From the NCBI RefSeq assembly GCF_964275005.1, contig NC_092694.1, forward strand, positions 29,226,132 to 29,290,131: a stretch of DNA of 64,000 bases, given 5' to 3'. Made by a program: the position numbers and the translations under genes. The notes beneath the pieces were generated by a model. It was not told where the DNA came from. It searched no databases and saw nothing but the letters and a program-made list of their open reading frames with translations. Below are positions 10,601 to 25,600 of the stretch, in pieces. Each line of letters begins with the position of its first letter. Positions within the stretch are counted from its first letter, which is position 1. The stretch comes from Diadema setosum. Taxonomy: Eukaryota > Echinodermata > Echinoidea > Diadematoida > Diadematidae.

Positions 10601-13600
10601 CAGCCATTTCAAAACCAATTTTCATCAAATAAACGTTGAATTCCTCATAGAATTACATGCTCTTTCATATTTCATAAAGGTTTCTCATTATCTCAACAAA
10701 AGATGTTAGAAACCTGAAATTAGGTCTCAACCAGAACTGTACGATCCCTTTAAGCACTTTAACCAATTAAAAGAGGACTACTGGGTACCTTTCTGATAAC
10801 ACAGGACTGATAAGTACACATGGCATTTGATTTTAGGACCAACTGTACCAGACTATGAAGGGTGTGAATCTGAACTGTGTATCCAGTGAAAAAAAGAAAA
10901 GAGCATTTTAGTTATGTTTGTATTCTATTGAATTTGAATATGGCGAGAAAAACTCATTTGCATTGGTTATGTACTGAAAATTATGTTTTTGAACCACTTT
11001 CGGTCAGACAAGCCTGTATAAAAGGTCGCGCAATGTCATAATTGTATGCCCGATTTTCACAAAAATGGTGTCATAAGACATGCAAGACTTGAAAGCAAAA
11101 AGTCAGTGAGCGTCGCAGTCAAAAAAATTTGTATGGTGGAATGGTTGTGGAAAATGTCAAGGGGGAGTTGATTCAAGCCCCCCGGCCGTTTTAGGGTTAA
11201 ACTAGACTTGCCCTCACTATTTTTTTTTTTCAATGCCTCCTCTGCATCCAGTGCCTCAAGAGCGGCAGTTGATTCAAACATGGACGATGTATGCAAACTG
11301 CTGAGGAGTACTGGCTACCATCCGTCGCCCACAGCCAAGAGACCACCGAACTACCCAGAAGACTACTTCAAGTGAGCAACATGTTCGATTTCAAATTGTG
11401 TCTTCTGCATGCTACATGCTTTCGTACTGGATATTGGTCATCCGCACCTGTTCTTTATGCTAAATTTGGGAAATGTAAAAATAAGTCAAACACAAAATCT
11501 TTCTCAAACTCCATATATGATTTTATCATTTTCAAATCAATTTGTGAAATAGACCCTGCTTGTGGACCGTGTGCACACTAATTGTAAGCCACAAGTGTCA
11601 CTGCAACCCTGTGCATCAGAGACATAAATTCATCATAGATTTGGTAGCTGATGCTACCAGGTTCTTGTACATACATGCACATGTACTGTATGTGATTGGA
11701 TAAATTTTGACTCTGCTCTTCAGTATTGTGCTATGATGTGTAAAAGGAAATTCCTTGTCATTTGAAGTGATTGTCGCTGGAGCCATCAAGGATGACTATC
11801 CTTTCACCAAAGTTTGACAAGACAAAATGTGACAAGACATAGCTTGTCAGTCTCCCTGTCTGTCTGTCTGTTTGTCTGTCTGTCTATTTGTTTGTCTATA
11901 TGTCTATCTTGTCTCTATTTATTTAAATCTATCTACACAGTACATTCCATCCACTAGTATGTCATTTTGTTGGTGCCCATGTACCACCTTTTTTATTTCT
12001 ATCTCTCTCTCTGTTTTTTCATTTGAAACAGACGCATTCCCATCAGTAGAACATTCATAGAGATGGTGATTGGCCGACTACGCTCTGATGACATCTACAA
12101 TCAGGTAAATGAAGAATGAGCATAAAATGCTTCAGTAATATTTAACCAACCAAGTCCAATATTAGTAGATCTCATAGTGAAGGTTTGAGGAAAATTGGAT
12201 AATCAGTTCAAAAGCTCTGAATTTTTTAAAGTTTCAGTGCCACCATCGCTTGAGATAGAGCACTACAGTTTTTGATGTCACATGTATAGAATGATATAAA
12301 GAAAATATAAAGAAAATTGAACATATTTTCCCTTTTCTCACATAAATAAAAGAGCACTTGACTTGTCTCTTTCAGAGGGCAGGGAGAATAATGCTATCCA
12401 TAACATACATCAGTAATAAGTTGAGGGAATGTGTACATTTAAAACAAAAGTGACATTTTGTGGAATTCTCTATAAATTTTCTTTTATCGTTCTACGCATG
12501 TGACATCACAGATTTCCCGTCCAGTGATGGTGGCAGTGAAACTTTAAAAAAATTCATAACTTTTGAATGGATTGTCTGATTTTCCTCGAAGTATCATTGA
12601 TGTGTTGTATGAATAATTATTGCTGTGTTCACTCTATACACACATTTATCAAGGGGAACTTGTCTTTCAATTGCTAATTGCAACAGATTCTTAAATTTGC
12701 CAACACTGTGGCTTGAAGAGGATTAAAGGTCCTGTTTTTTCTATTACAAATAATATTACATCAAGGAGATGTGTGAATGATTCCATTGTGTGATGTTGTG
12801 AAGATGACTGCATTTTCTAGCATTGGTGATTTGGTAGCACTGGTGATTTGGATCAGTTGGTAGCATGTCTGCCTCCAGAACCAAAAGACATGGGTTTGAT
12901 TCCCGAGTCTGACTGAGCAATGTTGGATGTAATCATACCGTCCCTTCCAGTAAGAGGCAAAAACACTCTGTCCCTTGGATAGGACAGAAAATGGAGGTCC
13001 TGTGTGTGAGAGTCACAACTCATGCACAAAAAATATCCTGCTTCATTCATTCATCGCAAAGAGCAGGGTGCATAACCCAGTGAAGTGGTCATGCCTTACA
13101 TCCAACTGGACACCATGCAAGACCAGCTAGTGCTGCTGACTATGGACTATCTAGCCATCTTCTCAGATGTAAAATGAAACACACAAACAAACAAACAAAC
13201 ACTTGACATGTACTGTAAACGTCAATATTTTCGCGCGATTAATTTTTCGCGCTGAGTGGCTCGAAAACATATTCGCGGGTTCTTAAATTCACGCTCCGCA
13301 GTGGGTTAATACACAGTCTCTGTTTTCATCCAGCAATGCCAGCGTATGATAAGCGACGTAGCGAGCGGCGCGAGTGCGAGTACAAGCGCTCAACTACGTA
13401 GTACATGTGTATTTTACTCGATACATGTGCTGTAGTACTAGTACTAGTACTGTAGTCGTGGGGATGTAGCACACCAATCGGCCATGGGCTCGGTGCGTGC
13501 GGTGCGTGAGATGATACTGCTATATGCGTAAACATGTCTGTACTACGTAGCTGTATCATCGACGAAGCGCACACAATTCAGGCCGTTCAAAATGTGCATA

Positions 13601-13987
13601 GAAAATTGCGAAAATATATTCGCGCGTTTTTGAATTCGCGCTAGCCGAACGTAGCGCGAAATCCGCGAAAATTAATGTACCGCGAAAATTTCCACGTTTA
13701 CAGTTTCCTGACTCTTTGCCACTCTGCAGATCTCGGCCTACCCCCTGCCGGAGCACCGGAGCACTGCCCTTTCCACCCAAGCAGCAATGCTCTACGTGAT
13801 CCTCTTCTTCTCCCCGGACACACTCCACTCCCAGCAGGCCAAGATGAGGGAGATTGTAGACAAGCATTTCCCGGATAACTGGGTGAGGATTGCATCTACA
13901 TTTGTATGGGAAATAGTGGAGGGCATCTGTGAGGGCGAAGATGATGATTATTATGGTGAAGGTGATGGTGATGATGATGATGATGAA

Positions 13988-14042
<55 letters not shown>

Positions 14043-16007
14043 ATGATTATGACTAGGATGTGGCTGATGACGAGGATGAATATGATGGTGATGTTGGTTA
14101 TTATTATGAGAGTAATGGTGATGGTGATGGTGAGGATGTTGATGATACAATGATTATGATGATGACAATAATAATGATGATGATGATGAGGGGGATGAGT
14201 TAAAGCTTCATGTTGATCAGCTTTGATTTCAATGGACAACAGATTCCCACTGCTCAGATGAAACAAACAAAAACAAAACAAACAGTTGTCACCGTGAGAG
14301 AGAATTAAAATTCACTGGCCACGACAGCTTTTCAGCACTAGAATATTTCCGAGTAGGGATGAGGACTAGCTTTGTAAAAAAACACTCTGTCGTCTCATCT
14401 CAGATGATGATGATGGTTACGATGACAACAATGACCAATGTGTTGTGATGATGATAATCGACAGATCACCAAAATACATGGTATTACTTCAGAGCCTTCA
14501 ACTGAAATGTGTCCGAACATGCTAACATCATTTTACCCCTCAAATGATCGTCAGCTCCTGTGCGGTAGACACACTCGTACAAAGAATAGCTTTGTCTCCT
14601 CTGCAGGTCATCACTGTCTACATGGGCATCGTGGTGAACCTGGCGGACGCCTGGGATCCATACAAGGCAGCCAAGACAGCTCTCAACAACACTCTGGACC
14701 TCAACAACATCAAGGAATTGGTAAGAAAAAAAAACTGTATTAACAGATTGTAGTTGTATATAGGTTTCTCAGCCCTTTAGAGTAATGGTAGTTGGTCTTT
14801 TGTGCGTGTGTGATTTTACGTCAGGATTTTTTTTTTTTTTTTTTTTTTTGGGGGGGGGGGGAGGGGGCATTGGGAGGGCGGGGTCTTGTTGTTTTATGTA
14901 ACAAACTTTGTTCCCCAATAAAACCTGAGTCCAAGATATGTGGGGCAATGTTGTATATGATGAGGTGTGTGGAACCAGGGGTCCATTGCAAGACAAGTTT
15001 CAATATTGATTGCAACTCCCATAAAGTAAATCCTGAAATATATTGTCAGCTGTGTTTTTGTCAATATTCATTGCATGAACAAGTTGCCCATGAAAATTGA
15101 ACAAAACTCTCAATCGAATGCAGTTTGCATAATGATCTACATTGTAAGTTGCAGCCAATCAATGGGCCACTGATCATACTTCCCTTTGCTGCTCTAGCAT
15201 GGTCAGTTTGACCAATGCTTACAGTCATAAAATATGTTCCAGATCTTTTGATGGTAATGTATATGTGCACTTTGTAACACAACATCCTGAAAGAACTTCA
15301 TATAGCCTCGTACAGCTTCTTTCTAAGCAGTCACAGTAAATGTGGATGAATAGAATGATTGGGTGTTTGAGTTCAGAATGCAAGAGGTGATTCTACACAG
15401 AGTGTTTCAAACCAAATTCTTCATTTTTTTTTCTGCGCAGTCATAGAAATTTACCAGCTGCAACTTTCCTCTATTTTCTTATCACATGACTGAGGTCGAG
15501 GTCATAAGTTCAAGCAGCGGAGAAGGGTCATATATACACATATGTTTACACTGTAAGTCACAACCTCTCTGTGGCAGGCAATAAGGCACAACAAGAGGCT
15601 GGAGCAGCTGGTTCAGATGACCAAACACTACCTGACGGAGGGCAACCTGACGGAGGAGTACGTCCTCGACAACATCCCCAAGCTGATGAATTGCCTGCGG
15701 GAGTGCAACGTCACCATCCGCTGGCTCATGCTCCACTCGGCAGAAGGACGTGAGTGGTGCTGTAGTCTCTCCCTTCCTCTCCCTCCATCATCCACCATCA
15801 TCACCATCATCATCATCATCATCTCAATTACCGTCATCATTATTACCACCATCATCATCATCATCATCATCTCCATCATCATCATCATCACCATCATCAT
15901 CATCTTCATCGCAATCACCATCATCATCATCTTCATCTCAATCACCATCATCATCATCATCACCATCACCATCATCATCACCATCATCATCATCATCACC
16001 ATCATCA

Positions 16008-16038
<31 letters not shown>

Positions 16039-16648
16039 TATTTATAATGCGCTTTGCCCACAAGGCTCAAAGTGCTTACAATCAATTCAAAGCATGTACG
16101 ACAGTATATATAATTGGATAGATGTTACAGCTACGAACTAGTTGCTACTAAAAAGATGTGTTTTCAAGGCTTTTTTGAAAACACTGACTGATGGAGACTG
16201 TCTAACGGCAAGTGATAAATTGTTCCAGTGCTTTGAAGCAGACACAGTAAATGCCCTATCACCGGCTAAGGTGCGAGTAACAGAGTATGTGAGACGAAGC
16301 GGATCACTAGATGACCTCAAATTTCTAATAGGTGTATATAAAGTCAAACAGGCGTCTAGATATTTCGGAGCTTGATTGTTGAGGATTTTATAGACAAGCA
16401 AAACTAGTTTGAAGATTATCCGTTGCTTCAAAGGAAGCCAGTGCAACGACTTCAGAAGTGGCTGAGATGGGTAGTCCCTAGAAACCTGAAACACTAATTG
16501 GGCTGCCCAATTTTGAAGTCGCTGCACACGATCCAGTTGAGTTGAAGGAATGGAAGAGAGAAGCACGTTGCAATAATCTATACGGGATAGAACTAAAGAA
16601 CGCACCGCGTTATGACATGCAGATTGATCAATAAATCTCCTAATCATT

Positions 16649-16679
<31 letters not shown>

Positions 16680-19600
16680 CTATCATTATCATCATCTTCA
16701 TCATCATCATCATCTTCATCATCATCTTCATCATCATCATCGTCATCATCATCATCATCGTCATCATTATTATTATTAAAGCCACCGAGGAGTGAAAGTT
16801 TCTTTAAAATCCAGTAAAGTCATGAGAAAGTGGAAGGAGTGAAGCTAGCCATGTTTCGGATTTTACATATTTGAAACTATGAAAAACACCATTAATAACA
16901 TGGCCCCCTCTGTTTTAGGAGCACCAGCCTTTGAGAAGAAGATCACTTCATGTTTAACCCTAAAAAGACTGGGCTATTTTGGTAGCTCGAAAGACTGGGG
17001 GGGGGGGGGGGCCTAAAGGGCCCCCCCTTAAGATCTCGGCCGTGGATCACGCGATTGCTGCGGAAATTTGCACAATGGTAGTGTGCGATGTAATCTACAA
17101 GATCATATATTTAAATTGTACAAAATAGTCTTCTTTTATTTTATTTTGATTAATTATGCTAATTTATGCGAGAATTCAGACTCTTTGATCTAAATCAGTA
17201 AATAAAGCTCCAAAAGTGCTCATTTTTGGTGTAATTATTCTTTGTGGCATTCTTAGCAAATGTACTTGAAAAAAAATTCGGTATCAAAATTAATTTCTTA
17301 TTTATTTTATTGTTTTATGAATTTCTTATGTATTTCCTTGTTTTTTCGACCTTTTGTTTTTGTTGTTTTTTTAACAAAATTTGTGGCAGACACTTTTTAA
17401 AGCATAATACTCCTAAAACAAATTAATTTTAGCCATTGAGAGTAAAAATAAGCATATTTATGTGAACCATGTGAAAAAAACTCAATTTGCATTGACTTTG
17501 TACACAAAATCACATTTTTGAGCCATTTTCGGCCTCGCGTGCATGTACAAAAAGTTATGTAACTTCAAAACCGTACCCCCGGGCGTCACAAATTTAGTGT
17601 CAAAATGTGCGGGAAACTCGAAAGAAAAAAGTCATAGAGCATCGCGATGAGAGCATTGCGTGTTGCAGAGTAATCGCGCGAAATGTCGAGGGGGGGGGGG
17701 CCCTTTTAGGCCCCCCAGTCTTTTTAGGGTTAACATGGTGTACATACATAGAAGAGATCATTTAATTCCTACATTATGTAACTGTTATTAAAGTGCACCA
17801 TAGCTCTATTTCATAATAGGTTGATATGAAAGCAACTCTTGCTGCAATGGCCAGGGTCGTTAGTTGGTAACAACAAAAATCCCATTTCCCGATTGGCTGT
17901 TGCAACAAAAAGTTACCATTCTTGCAAGAATTGCTAATATGTGTAACATGACATCTTTTATGAAATGGGGCCTTGTACGTGTACAAGTGGAGAAGTCATG
18001 ATTCAATGACGCTGGTACAATGTAATATTCTGTTGTGTCTCCTGCAACATACCCTTGTTGTGTCTCCTTGCCCCGCCCTTGGCAGCTTGGGACCACAACA
18101 AGAAGGTGCGGCAGATGCGGGAGCAGCTGGTCCAGGAGGGCAAGTACAGCCCCCAGAAGATGTTTGAGTGCCTCCTGAACACTGCCCAGCTGGAGTTCAA
18201 GCTCAAGGAGGTATTTAAAGTCACTTCCACTTCTGGGTCAGGGGACAGGAACTGTATCCCCAATTCGCTTTTACCTGAAAATTTAGATCAAACACATATC
18301 TGTAAATGCTGAATTCTGATCGGCTGACATCTGACTTATGTTTTCTTTTTATGCAGTGGGGCCCAGTGTCCCCTTAGGAGGGGAATGATATAAAAAACTT
18401 CTTACTGCTACCGTAATACTATTTTCATTATTATACTGTTTCAGATTATTATTATTATCACTGGTGGCTGAAGTAGTATAATCGTTAATGTCATCAATAC
18501 TATCACATTATCCTTTCCATGTTTTCATTTTTGTCAAAAGTATGGCATATTATCATTGTTTTTAATTTTCACTTGCGGCTGGAGTAGTCTCATCACTGTT
18601 GTCATCACTACTATCGCCATGATCATTTCCATGTTTTCTTGGTTGACACCTTCTCGCTGAAAAAAGATGTTCAAGAAGATGTTGGCTGAGAAGGAGGACA
18701 AGTGGAACACCTACAAGACTGAGGGCATCGAGAGGATGACGGAGCTGGCTGAGGTCTTCTCGGGAACCAAGCCACTGACCAGGGTCGCCAAAAATGGTGA
18801 GAGAATCTACTCCTCTACTGCCCCCTGCTACTGCCCCTGCTACTAGTCCAGCTGTCATTTTTACTGTAGTATTGCCAGGGTCTGTTTTACACACTTGAGT
18901 CAAAAAAGGTGGAGATGTTAAAACACCTTGTCCAAGGATACACACAACTGAAGGGGGTGGCACAGTGTGAGTGCATGCGTAGAAGCTGATGACGCTCGAA
19001 AAGATGAACGCCTCTTGCGTTACGTCTCACTGCCTAATGGCAAATATCTAGATTGCAGTCGGCATAATCTGTCGGGAACTGGTTAGAAAATTATCCTTCA
19101 GGTAAGGAAATGAAATCCCTGATGAAATTATTTCTAAAGTTTTATGTATTATTTTTAGACATTAATGATGAACAATGGAAGTGTTTCAGCCAGATTTGTT
19201 CTGATAAAGTGATTCCTGGTTCTGATTAAGCGGCGGAAATAACGTGAAAAAATTTGTGACATCAAGTTTTGTTGCACTTAAGCAGGGTTTCCGTTAAAGT
19301 GGTTCCTGATTACCAGTGAGCACTGTAATTATAGTATGAACATCATTAAATAGATGGTCATGGCATAGAGAAAAGAAGATAGAACATATCAGTGAAGAAA
19401 AAGATTATCTCATGGTTATATTTCCACCGCCCTTTCTGCTCACATCAATAGTAATATGATGTATGTATAGCACACCCTGAATACTACTTTCCCTGTGATC
19501 CCTAATCATCCGTTCTTTGATTTGAACTTGCTACACTATTACCAGCTGTGGTTGTCCACCTGTTAGCTAAACATAAAAGTATAATCTGTCAAGCATGTAT

Positions 19601-22600
19601 GTATGTATGAAGATGCATTCTTGAATTAGGCACCCACTTGATTGCTGAAATATGAACCCTTTCCCACCCCTCGAAAAGGGAAGGAATATGATCATTGTGA
19701 ATAAACGGAATGAAATGAAAGACTTGTCCCTGTAATTAAATCACTTCATTTGCAGATAACTTGCAGGCCTGGTTCAGTGAGATGTCTAAGCAGATTACCT
19801 CCCTGGCCTACGATGACTCCACAGCGGCTGGTCGCAAGATGGTCCAGCTTATACAGGCTCTGGAGGAGGTTTGTTATCTCATTTTGCTTGTTTGTCTATA
19901 AAGCAGAACAGTCCTCAAATGTGAAGTGTAGCTTACAAATACAGTGTATATATTTTGAAGACAACACTGGCTAGATATCGTTCTCTACTTCAGTTACAAT
20001 AAGATTTGTGATAAACAGTGTTCTTGAAGTTGTGGACAAGCAAAATAAAAGTGGAATCTTGAAAATGTAGTAAAATGAAACAAAGATATGAAAACTGACT
20101 GGTGATTGTAAACACTAAAAATTACCCACACAGATGTGGGCTTGTCAATCTACCGACAGCATTCAACAACTTTCCTTGTAGTATTTGCATTCATAATTGA
20201 TATTGTCTTCTCTCTCTCTCTCTCTCCCTCACTCTCCCTCTTCTTCTCATCCTCCTATGTAATTGTAATTGATGTTGCCGTCGTTGCCATGACGATGTCC
20301 AACAGGTGCAAGAGTTCCACCAGCTGGAGGCCAACCTCCAGGTGAGGCAGTTCCTGGCAGAGACCAGGAAGTTCCTCCACCAGATGATCCGCACCATTAA
20401 CATCAAGGAGGAGGTCCTCATCACCCTCCAGATCGTGGCCGATGTCTCCTATGCCTGGGAGATCATCGACAGGTAGGGTTGAAGTTCAGAGGGGCAATAT
20501 TCTTTAAATTGTGCTTAAATTGTGTTTCCATCATAAAATGACATTATCCATGTCTTCGCATTTCATCTGTGAATTTTCCTACCTCATATCTCCCTGTCTA
20601 TTTGTATCTCTCTGATAGTCTTCATGTATAAAGCTCTTTTACATCGATCTATTGATCTATTGATCTATTGATTATTGTCAATCCCTCTCCTTGTCTGTGT
20701 AGTCCTACTGATATAGCCATGTGTCTGATGCTGTATATCAGTATTTTCAGGCCTTCTGAACATCTTGCTTCAGCGACACAATTGTTTATTTTTTTTTTTA
20801 AACAGATTGGCACTTGTCCCCCTGAGTGTCTCTCCGTTTTCTTGATTCTCGCAATTTGATTAGATTTTTTTTTTTTCAATTTTAACACTTATTTATTCTC
20901 AAAGTAAATATCTTTTTATAGCTTTGACTTCACACTGCATTGTTGGTAAATGATCTGACAAGTTTAATGCCATTGTTTTTCTTTTGTTTTTGTTCAGTAA
21001 ATATTGTTGATTTCTTGTATTTATGCCTCCGCCACGAAGTGGTGCCGGAGGCATTATGTTTTCGGGTTGTCCGTCCGTCCGTCCGTACGTACGTCCGTAC
21101 GTCCGTACGTCTGTACGTACGTCCGTCCGCTTTCGTTTACGCGATAACTTGAGTAATGTTTACTGGAATTTTACCAAACTTGGTCCAAGTATGAAGTATG
21201 ATGGGGCAATGATTTGATTAGATTTTGGGTGAAATCGGCTAAAGGTCAAAGGTCAAAGGTCAAGGTCAAATCATGAAATTGTATCCGTTTACGCGATAAC
21301 TCAAGACTGGATGGAGAAAATTTCACCAAACTTTGTTGGAGGATGATGTATGATGGGACAATTACTTAATTAGTTTTTCAGTGAAATCGGACAGAGGTCA
21401 AAGGTCAAAGATCAAGGTCAAATCCTAAAATTTATCTGTTTACGTGATAACTCAAAACTGGATGAAGCAGCTTTCACCAAACTCGGTCCAAGGATGATGT
21501 ATGATGGGACAATTAGTTGAGTAGATTTTAGTGACATTGGCAAGAGGTCAAAGGTCAAAAGGTCAAGGTCAAATGCTAAAAATGTTGCTATTTCCCCCAT
21601 ATCTATGCAATGCCAGTAGTTATTTTCTTGAAACTTAGTGTAGACATGTACTACTGCGGAAAGATTCTTCAGAGAGAGTTTCATGTCATAAGGTCAAAAG
21701 TCAAAAGGTCAAAGGTTAGGTGAAAATGTTGCAATATCACTTTTCTCGCAAATGGTTCAATGTATCTTCATGGAACTTGGTACATATGCATGTACTGACT
21801 GGCAGGGATTATCTAGGGAATTTAGGGGTCATGGGTCAATAGTCAGAGGTCAAAGGTCAAGATCAACTCCTAAAAATGTTACTATTTCCCTCATATACTA
21901 GTATATGCAATGATTGCATTATTAGTTTTAAAATTTAGTATATGTACATGTATTACTTAATGAAGATTCTCTTGGAAATTTCTAGCCAGAAGGTCAAAGG
22001 TTAAGGGTCAAAGGTCAGGTTTGAATGAAAAAAATATATATATATGTACTGTAATTACACTCTTTCTTCATACCTTGAAAATTATACTCAATGCATAAAC
22101 TTATAATAAGGTCGGTCAGAAGTCAAGTAAAAATTTTCAATTCCCCAAATATGTGTACCTGCACTCCTTAATAGACAATTATAGCAAACCCAGTTCATGG
22201 AAAGTGAGCATTCAAGATATTTCTGACAAACCTGTCCGATATTTTGCCAGTTATGTGAAACTGTCATCACACATTGTGAAGACATTGTACTATACACCTC
22301 CATTGGGAGAATCGTGCATTATGGCGGAGGCATCAGTCGCCATAGCGACATTTCTAGTTTTTTTTTGAACTTGTTGAAGCGCATTGAGTCTATGTAGAAA
22401 AGTGCCATGTAAATATTGGTTATTATCATTATTTATATGCATACATTTTTTTTTTTATTTCGCATGTTAATAAATGATTTTCTTGTCTCTTTACATTTGT
22501 TTCTTCTTCTTCTTCTTTTTTTTTTTTTGGTCTCTATTTAGCAATCTCACTGTCTCTACTTCCACCTCTCTTCTAAATGCATTCTATTCCGACGATGAAA

Positions 22601-25600
22601 TACCCATTCAGCTCTCTGCTGTTGTGATATAGTGTAAGAAATTTCAGAAAGTGATGCAGCAGAGTAATATATCATCTCCTACCCCACTTCTCTCTTCCCC
22701 CAGCTACACTCCATTCATGCAGCAGGGGATCAAGAATTACCCCGCCCTCGTCATCAAACTCAGGGCAACCTTTCTCAAGGTGAGGAGTCGTTCATCCTGT
22801 GTGTGCAAGCTAAAGCCATTCCCATAAAATGCATGTTTTAAAACGTACTGATTGCAGCCACAGGCAAGGTGTACATCTTCTAGTTTCTAGATTTATTTTA
22901 GCACTGAAGATAGAAGCTTGTAGATAACTCCAGCAAAAGTTTTCCAACAGACATAAAAGTAAAACTTCTACTCGGGGAATTACCTTAGCAGTGGGAATCA
23001 GCCAATCATGCTATGTAATTTGCCATAATCAATGGAATAGGCAACGATAACTGTCAATAAAAATCAATTATGAACAAGGTCCTCCACCATGTTTTCAAGT
23101 ACATTACTGTATAAGCTGTTATTTTCGCGAATTTCGTGAATTGCAGTTGGATCGCGAATGTAACAACACACGAAATTGTCTCCATGCGCTTTGTTAATAG
23201 AGCATTAACGTAAGCATCGGTGTCGATTCGCGAAAACAACATCTCACGAAAATGTCTATGACCTCGTCATTCGCGAAAATATCTGTATGCGAAAATAACG
23301 GCATATACTGTAGTATGTGAACAGGGCTGTCCTCTAAAACTATCTTCACATGAAAGTGGCACATGAAGTGTCACTGTGAATGAAGCATTTCTGTTATGAC
23401 AAGTCTGCAAATTTTTCGTCAAGTTCAAAAATCTGTGCTTGTCACACTTTGATGTCTGGCAGATAAGCATCATTGAATGGGTATAGATCAATCTGATGTA
23501 ATACTGCCTTGACTAGGTTTACTGTTTGTGAACATATTGCCTTCGATATTTGTATATTTGTGAAAGATATCTTTGTGCTCAAAATTTGTGAGCATAATTC
23601 TGACTATCTCTGATTTTTGTCATTTCTCTGCTCCTTCTATGGCAGCTCGCTTCGGCTCTTGATTTGCCCCTGATCCGCATCAACCAAGCCAACAGCCCAG
23701 ATCTTGTCAGTGTGTCCCAGTATTATTCCAACGAGCTCGTCGCGTATGTTCGGAAGGTAAGTGCTGTAAGAGCTTATGACCACACCTGTATGCACTATGG
23801 CACAATTTGCTTCTTAGAATCACAGCTTGCTACACATCAAACTGCTCTATTTGGCTCTTAGTATCCTTTATCAAAACCTGACACCCGAAAATAGAGTAGC
23901 TTGGAACAAACTAGTCATTTAACTTTTTGCGAAACTTTACAGGGATCTCTGCAAGGATGCTTAAAAGAGCTGAGAGGAAGGGGCATTTCATAACCCTCTA
24001 CCACTCAAACCCCTCCCAAGTGTGCCATGAGGGTTCAATTCAAATTTTGTGCCGTTCTCTGTATATTTTCTTTGTACTGATGTACATATGTGACGTCACG
24101 AACTGTTGTAGTCTTCTCATCCAGCATTTGCTGCACCAGGACTTAAAAATTCATAATTTTCGCATGGATACCCTCTTCTCTGGTGTGTTATACTATAGAT
24201 ATTTCTGCATTCTCTTAATCCACTTATGTCTGATGTATTTGGGTTCCATTCTCCTTGAAATAAAAGACTGAAAATTGATCTTGAACTTGACTGATTGCTT
24301 CTCCCAACAGGTGCTGCAGATCATCCCGCAGACGATGTTCTCCCTCCTCTCCCAGATCATCCAGCTCCAGACCCACCACATCAAGGAGGTGCCCACGCGG
24401 CTGGAGAAGGACAAGCTACGGGACTATGCCCAGCTGGACCAGAGATACGAGGTGCGCAGTGCCCAACTACGTACGGGTGACTCCCGTTGTAACAAAGTTC
24501 TTGGGACCAGCAGTTTTCTTTTGTTTTATCGAAATTTCATTATAGTCAAAAGGAATTTTGTACAATAGACTTTAATAAGAGTAATGATGGGACCTGAATT
24601 TTTAATCTGTTGTTAAAAAAAAGAATGTTGTTATAACTGTGCTTGTTATAATGTGACCACCCTGTAAAACATACAAACAAATATGCATTCCTCGATATGC
24701 CTAGATGATATCCACAACGTGAATCCATAACAGAGTTCTCGTCAGTATTAGCCGGTGGTTCCCACAGATCTGTCTACTTGGAAAATAAAATCTCCAAAAC
24801 CGGTGGATTAATTAAATATAATAAAACCTTCAGTACAACGTCCTTTCTAGTTTGTTGTAAGCACTTTGAACTCTGACTAATCCTAATGCATCATATGGAT
24901 ACCAGATGACCACTACCTTTTTTGTAGGGTGTTAACGCCCACCTGTAGTGTGTTCCCAGGTGACAAGAGCACTAGTTGTGTTATCGCGACTTATTTTCCC
25001 CTCATCTTGTATTCATGTCTCCTTTGTTTGTTTGGTTTTTCCGATCAGGTGGCAAGGCTTACTCATTCCATCTCGGTGTTCACAGAAGGAATTCTTATGA
25101 TGAAGACAACTCTAGTTGGTATCATAAAGGTAAGCAGTAGTTCAAAGAACTGCACTTTGTATGCATTTTGTGTGTTTTTTTTTTCATTTCAACCAGCACC
25201 ATAATGTGTCCACTGGTGTATACATCCACTGGCATACTTTGCTCGGCAGTTAATTGATCGGTGGTTTAAAGCTAGACATCATTGAATATGTATGAAATGA
25301 TCCTTCCTTTCTTCTCTTCATATTACAGTTCCCCATGTGTGGGACTGATGCATTCTAAAACTGTCTGTGTAACATGACAAGACTGTTTTCTGGATTGATA
25401 GACCCTCTTGAGGATCGCGTTTCTGAAAGTTTGTTGACACAGTACGGTGTCTACCAGATGATAAGTGGAAGATGGCTGGATATTGATAAGAAAGCATATC
25501 AGGTTAAAGGTCCTGTTTACCTTTGGGAACAGTGATTTTTAAAAATTTCAAGATTTGAAATTTAATGCATATGTCTAGGTCTGTTGTACCACTGAACATC

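Noticed and set aside
11822-11960. Apparent signal-peptide-like frame in a (TCTG)n/(TCTA)n region
   Set aside because: Simple repeat 'ctgtctgtctgtttgtctgt' in the intron before exon 6; no conserved protein.
12847-12925. tRNA gene
   Set aside because: A- and B-box-like words are present, but the arms do not fold into a complete cloverleaf, and a SINE body with an (AAAC)n tail follows.
13556-14281. 241-residue minus-strand frame and neighbouring His-, Met- and Asp-rich frames
   Set aside because: Direct translation of the (GAT)n microsatellite and the adjacent MITE; no codon bias, domain or splice structure.
21240-22040. CRISPR-like regularly spaced 'aaaggtcaaaggtcaaggtcaa' words
   Set aside because: The spacing is irregular, the units diverge, and the same modules recur in another copy of the transposable element at 47971; this is a eukaryotic repeat.
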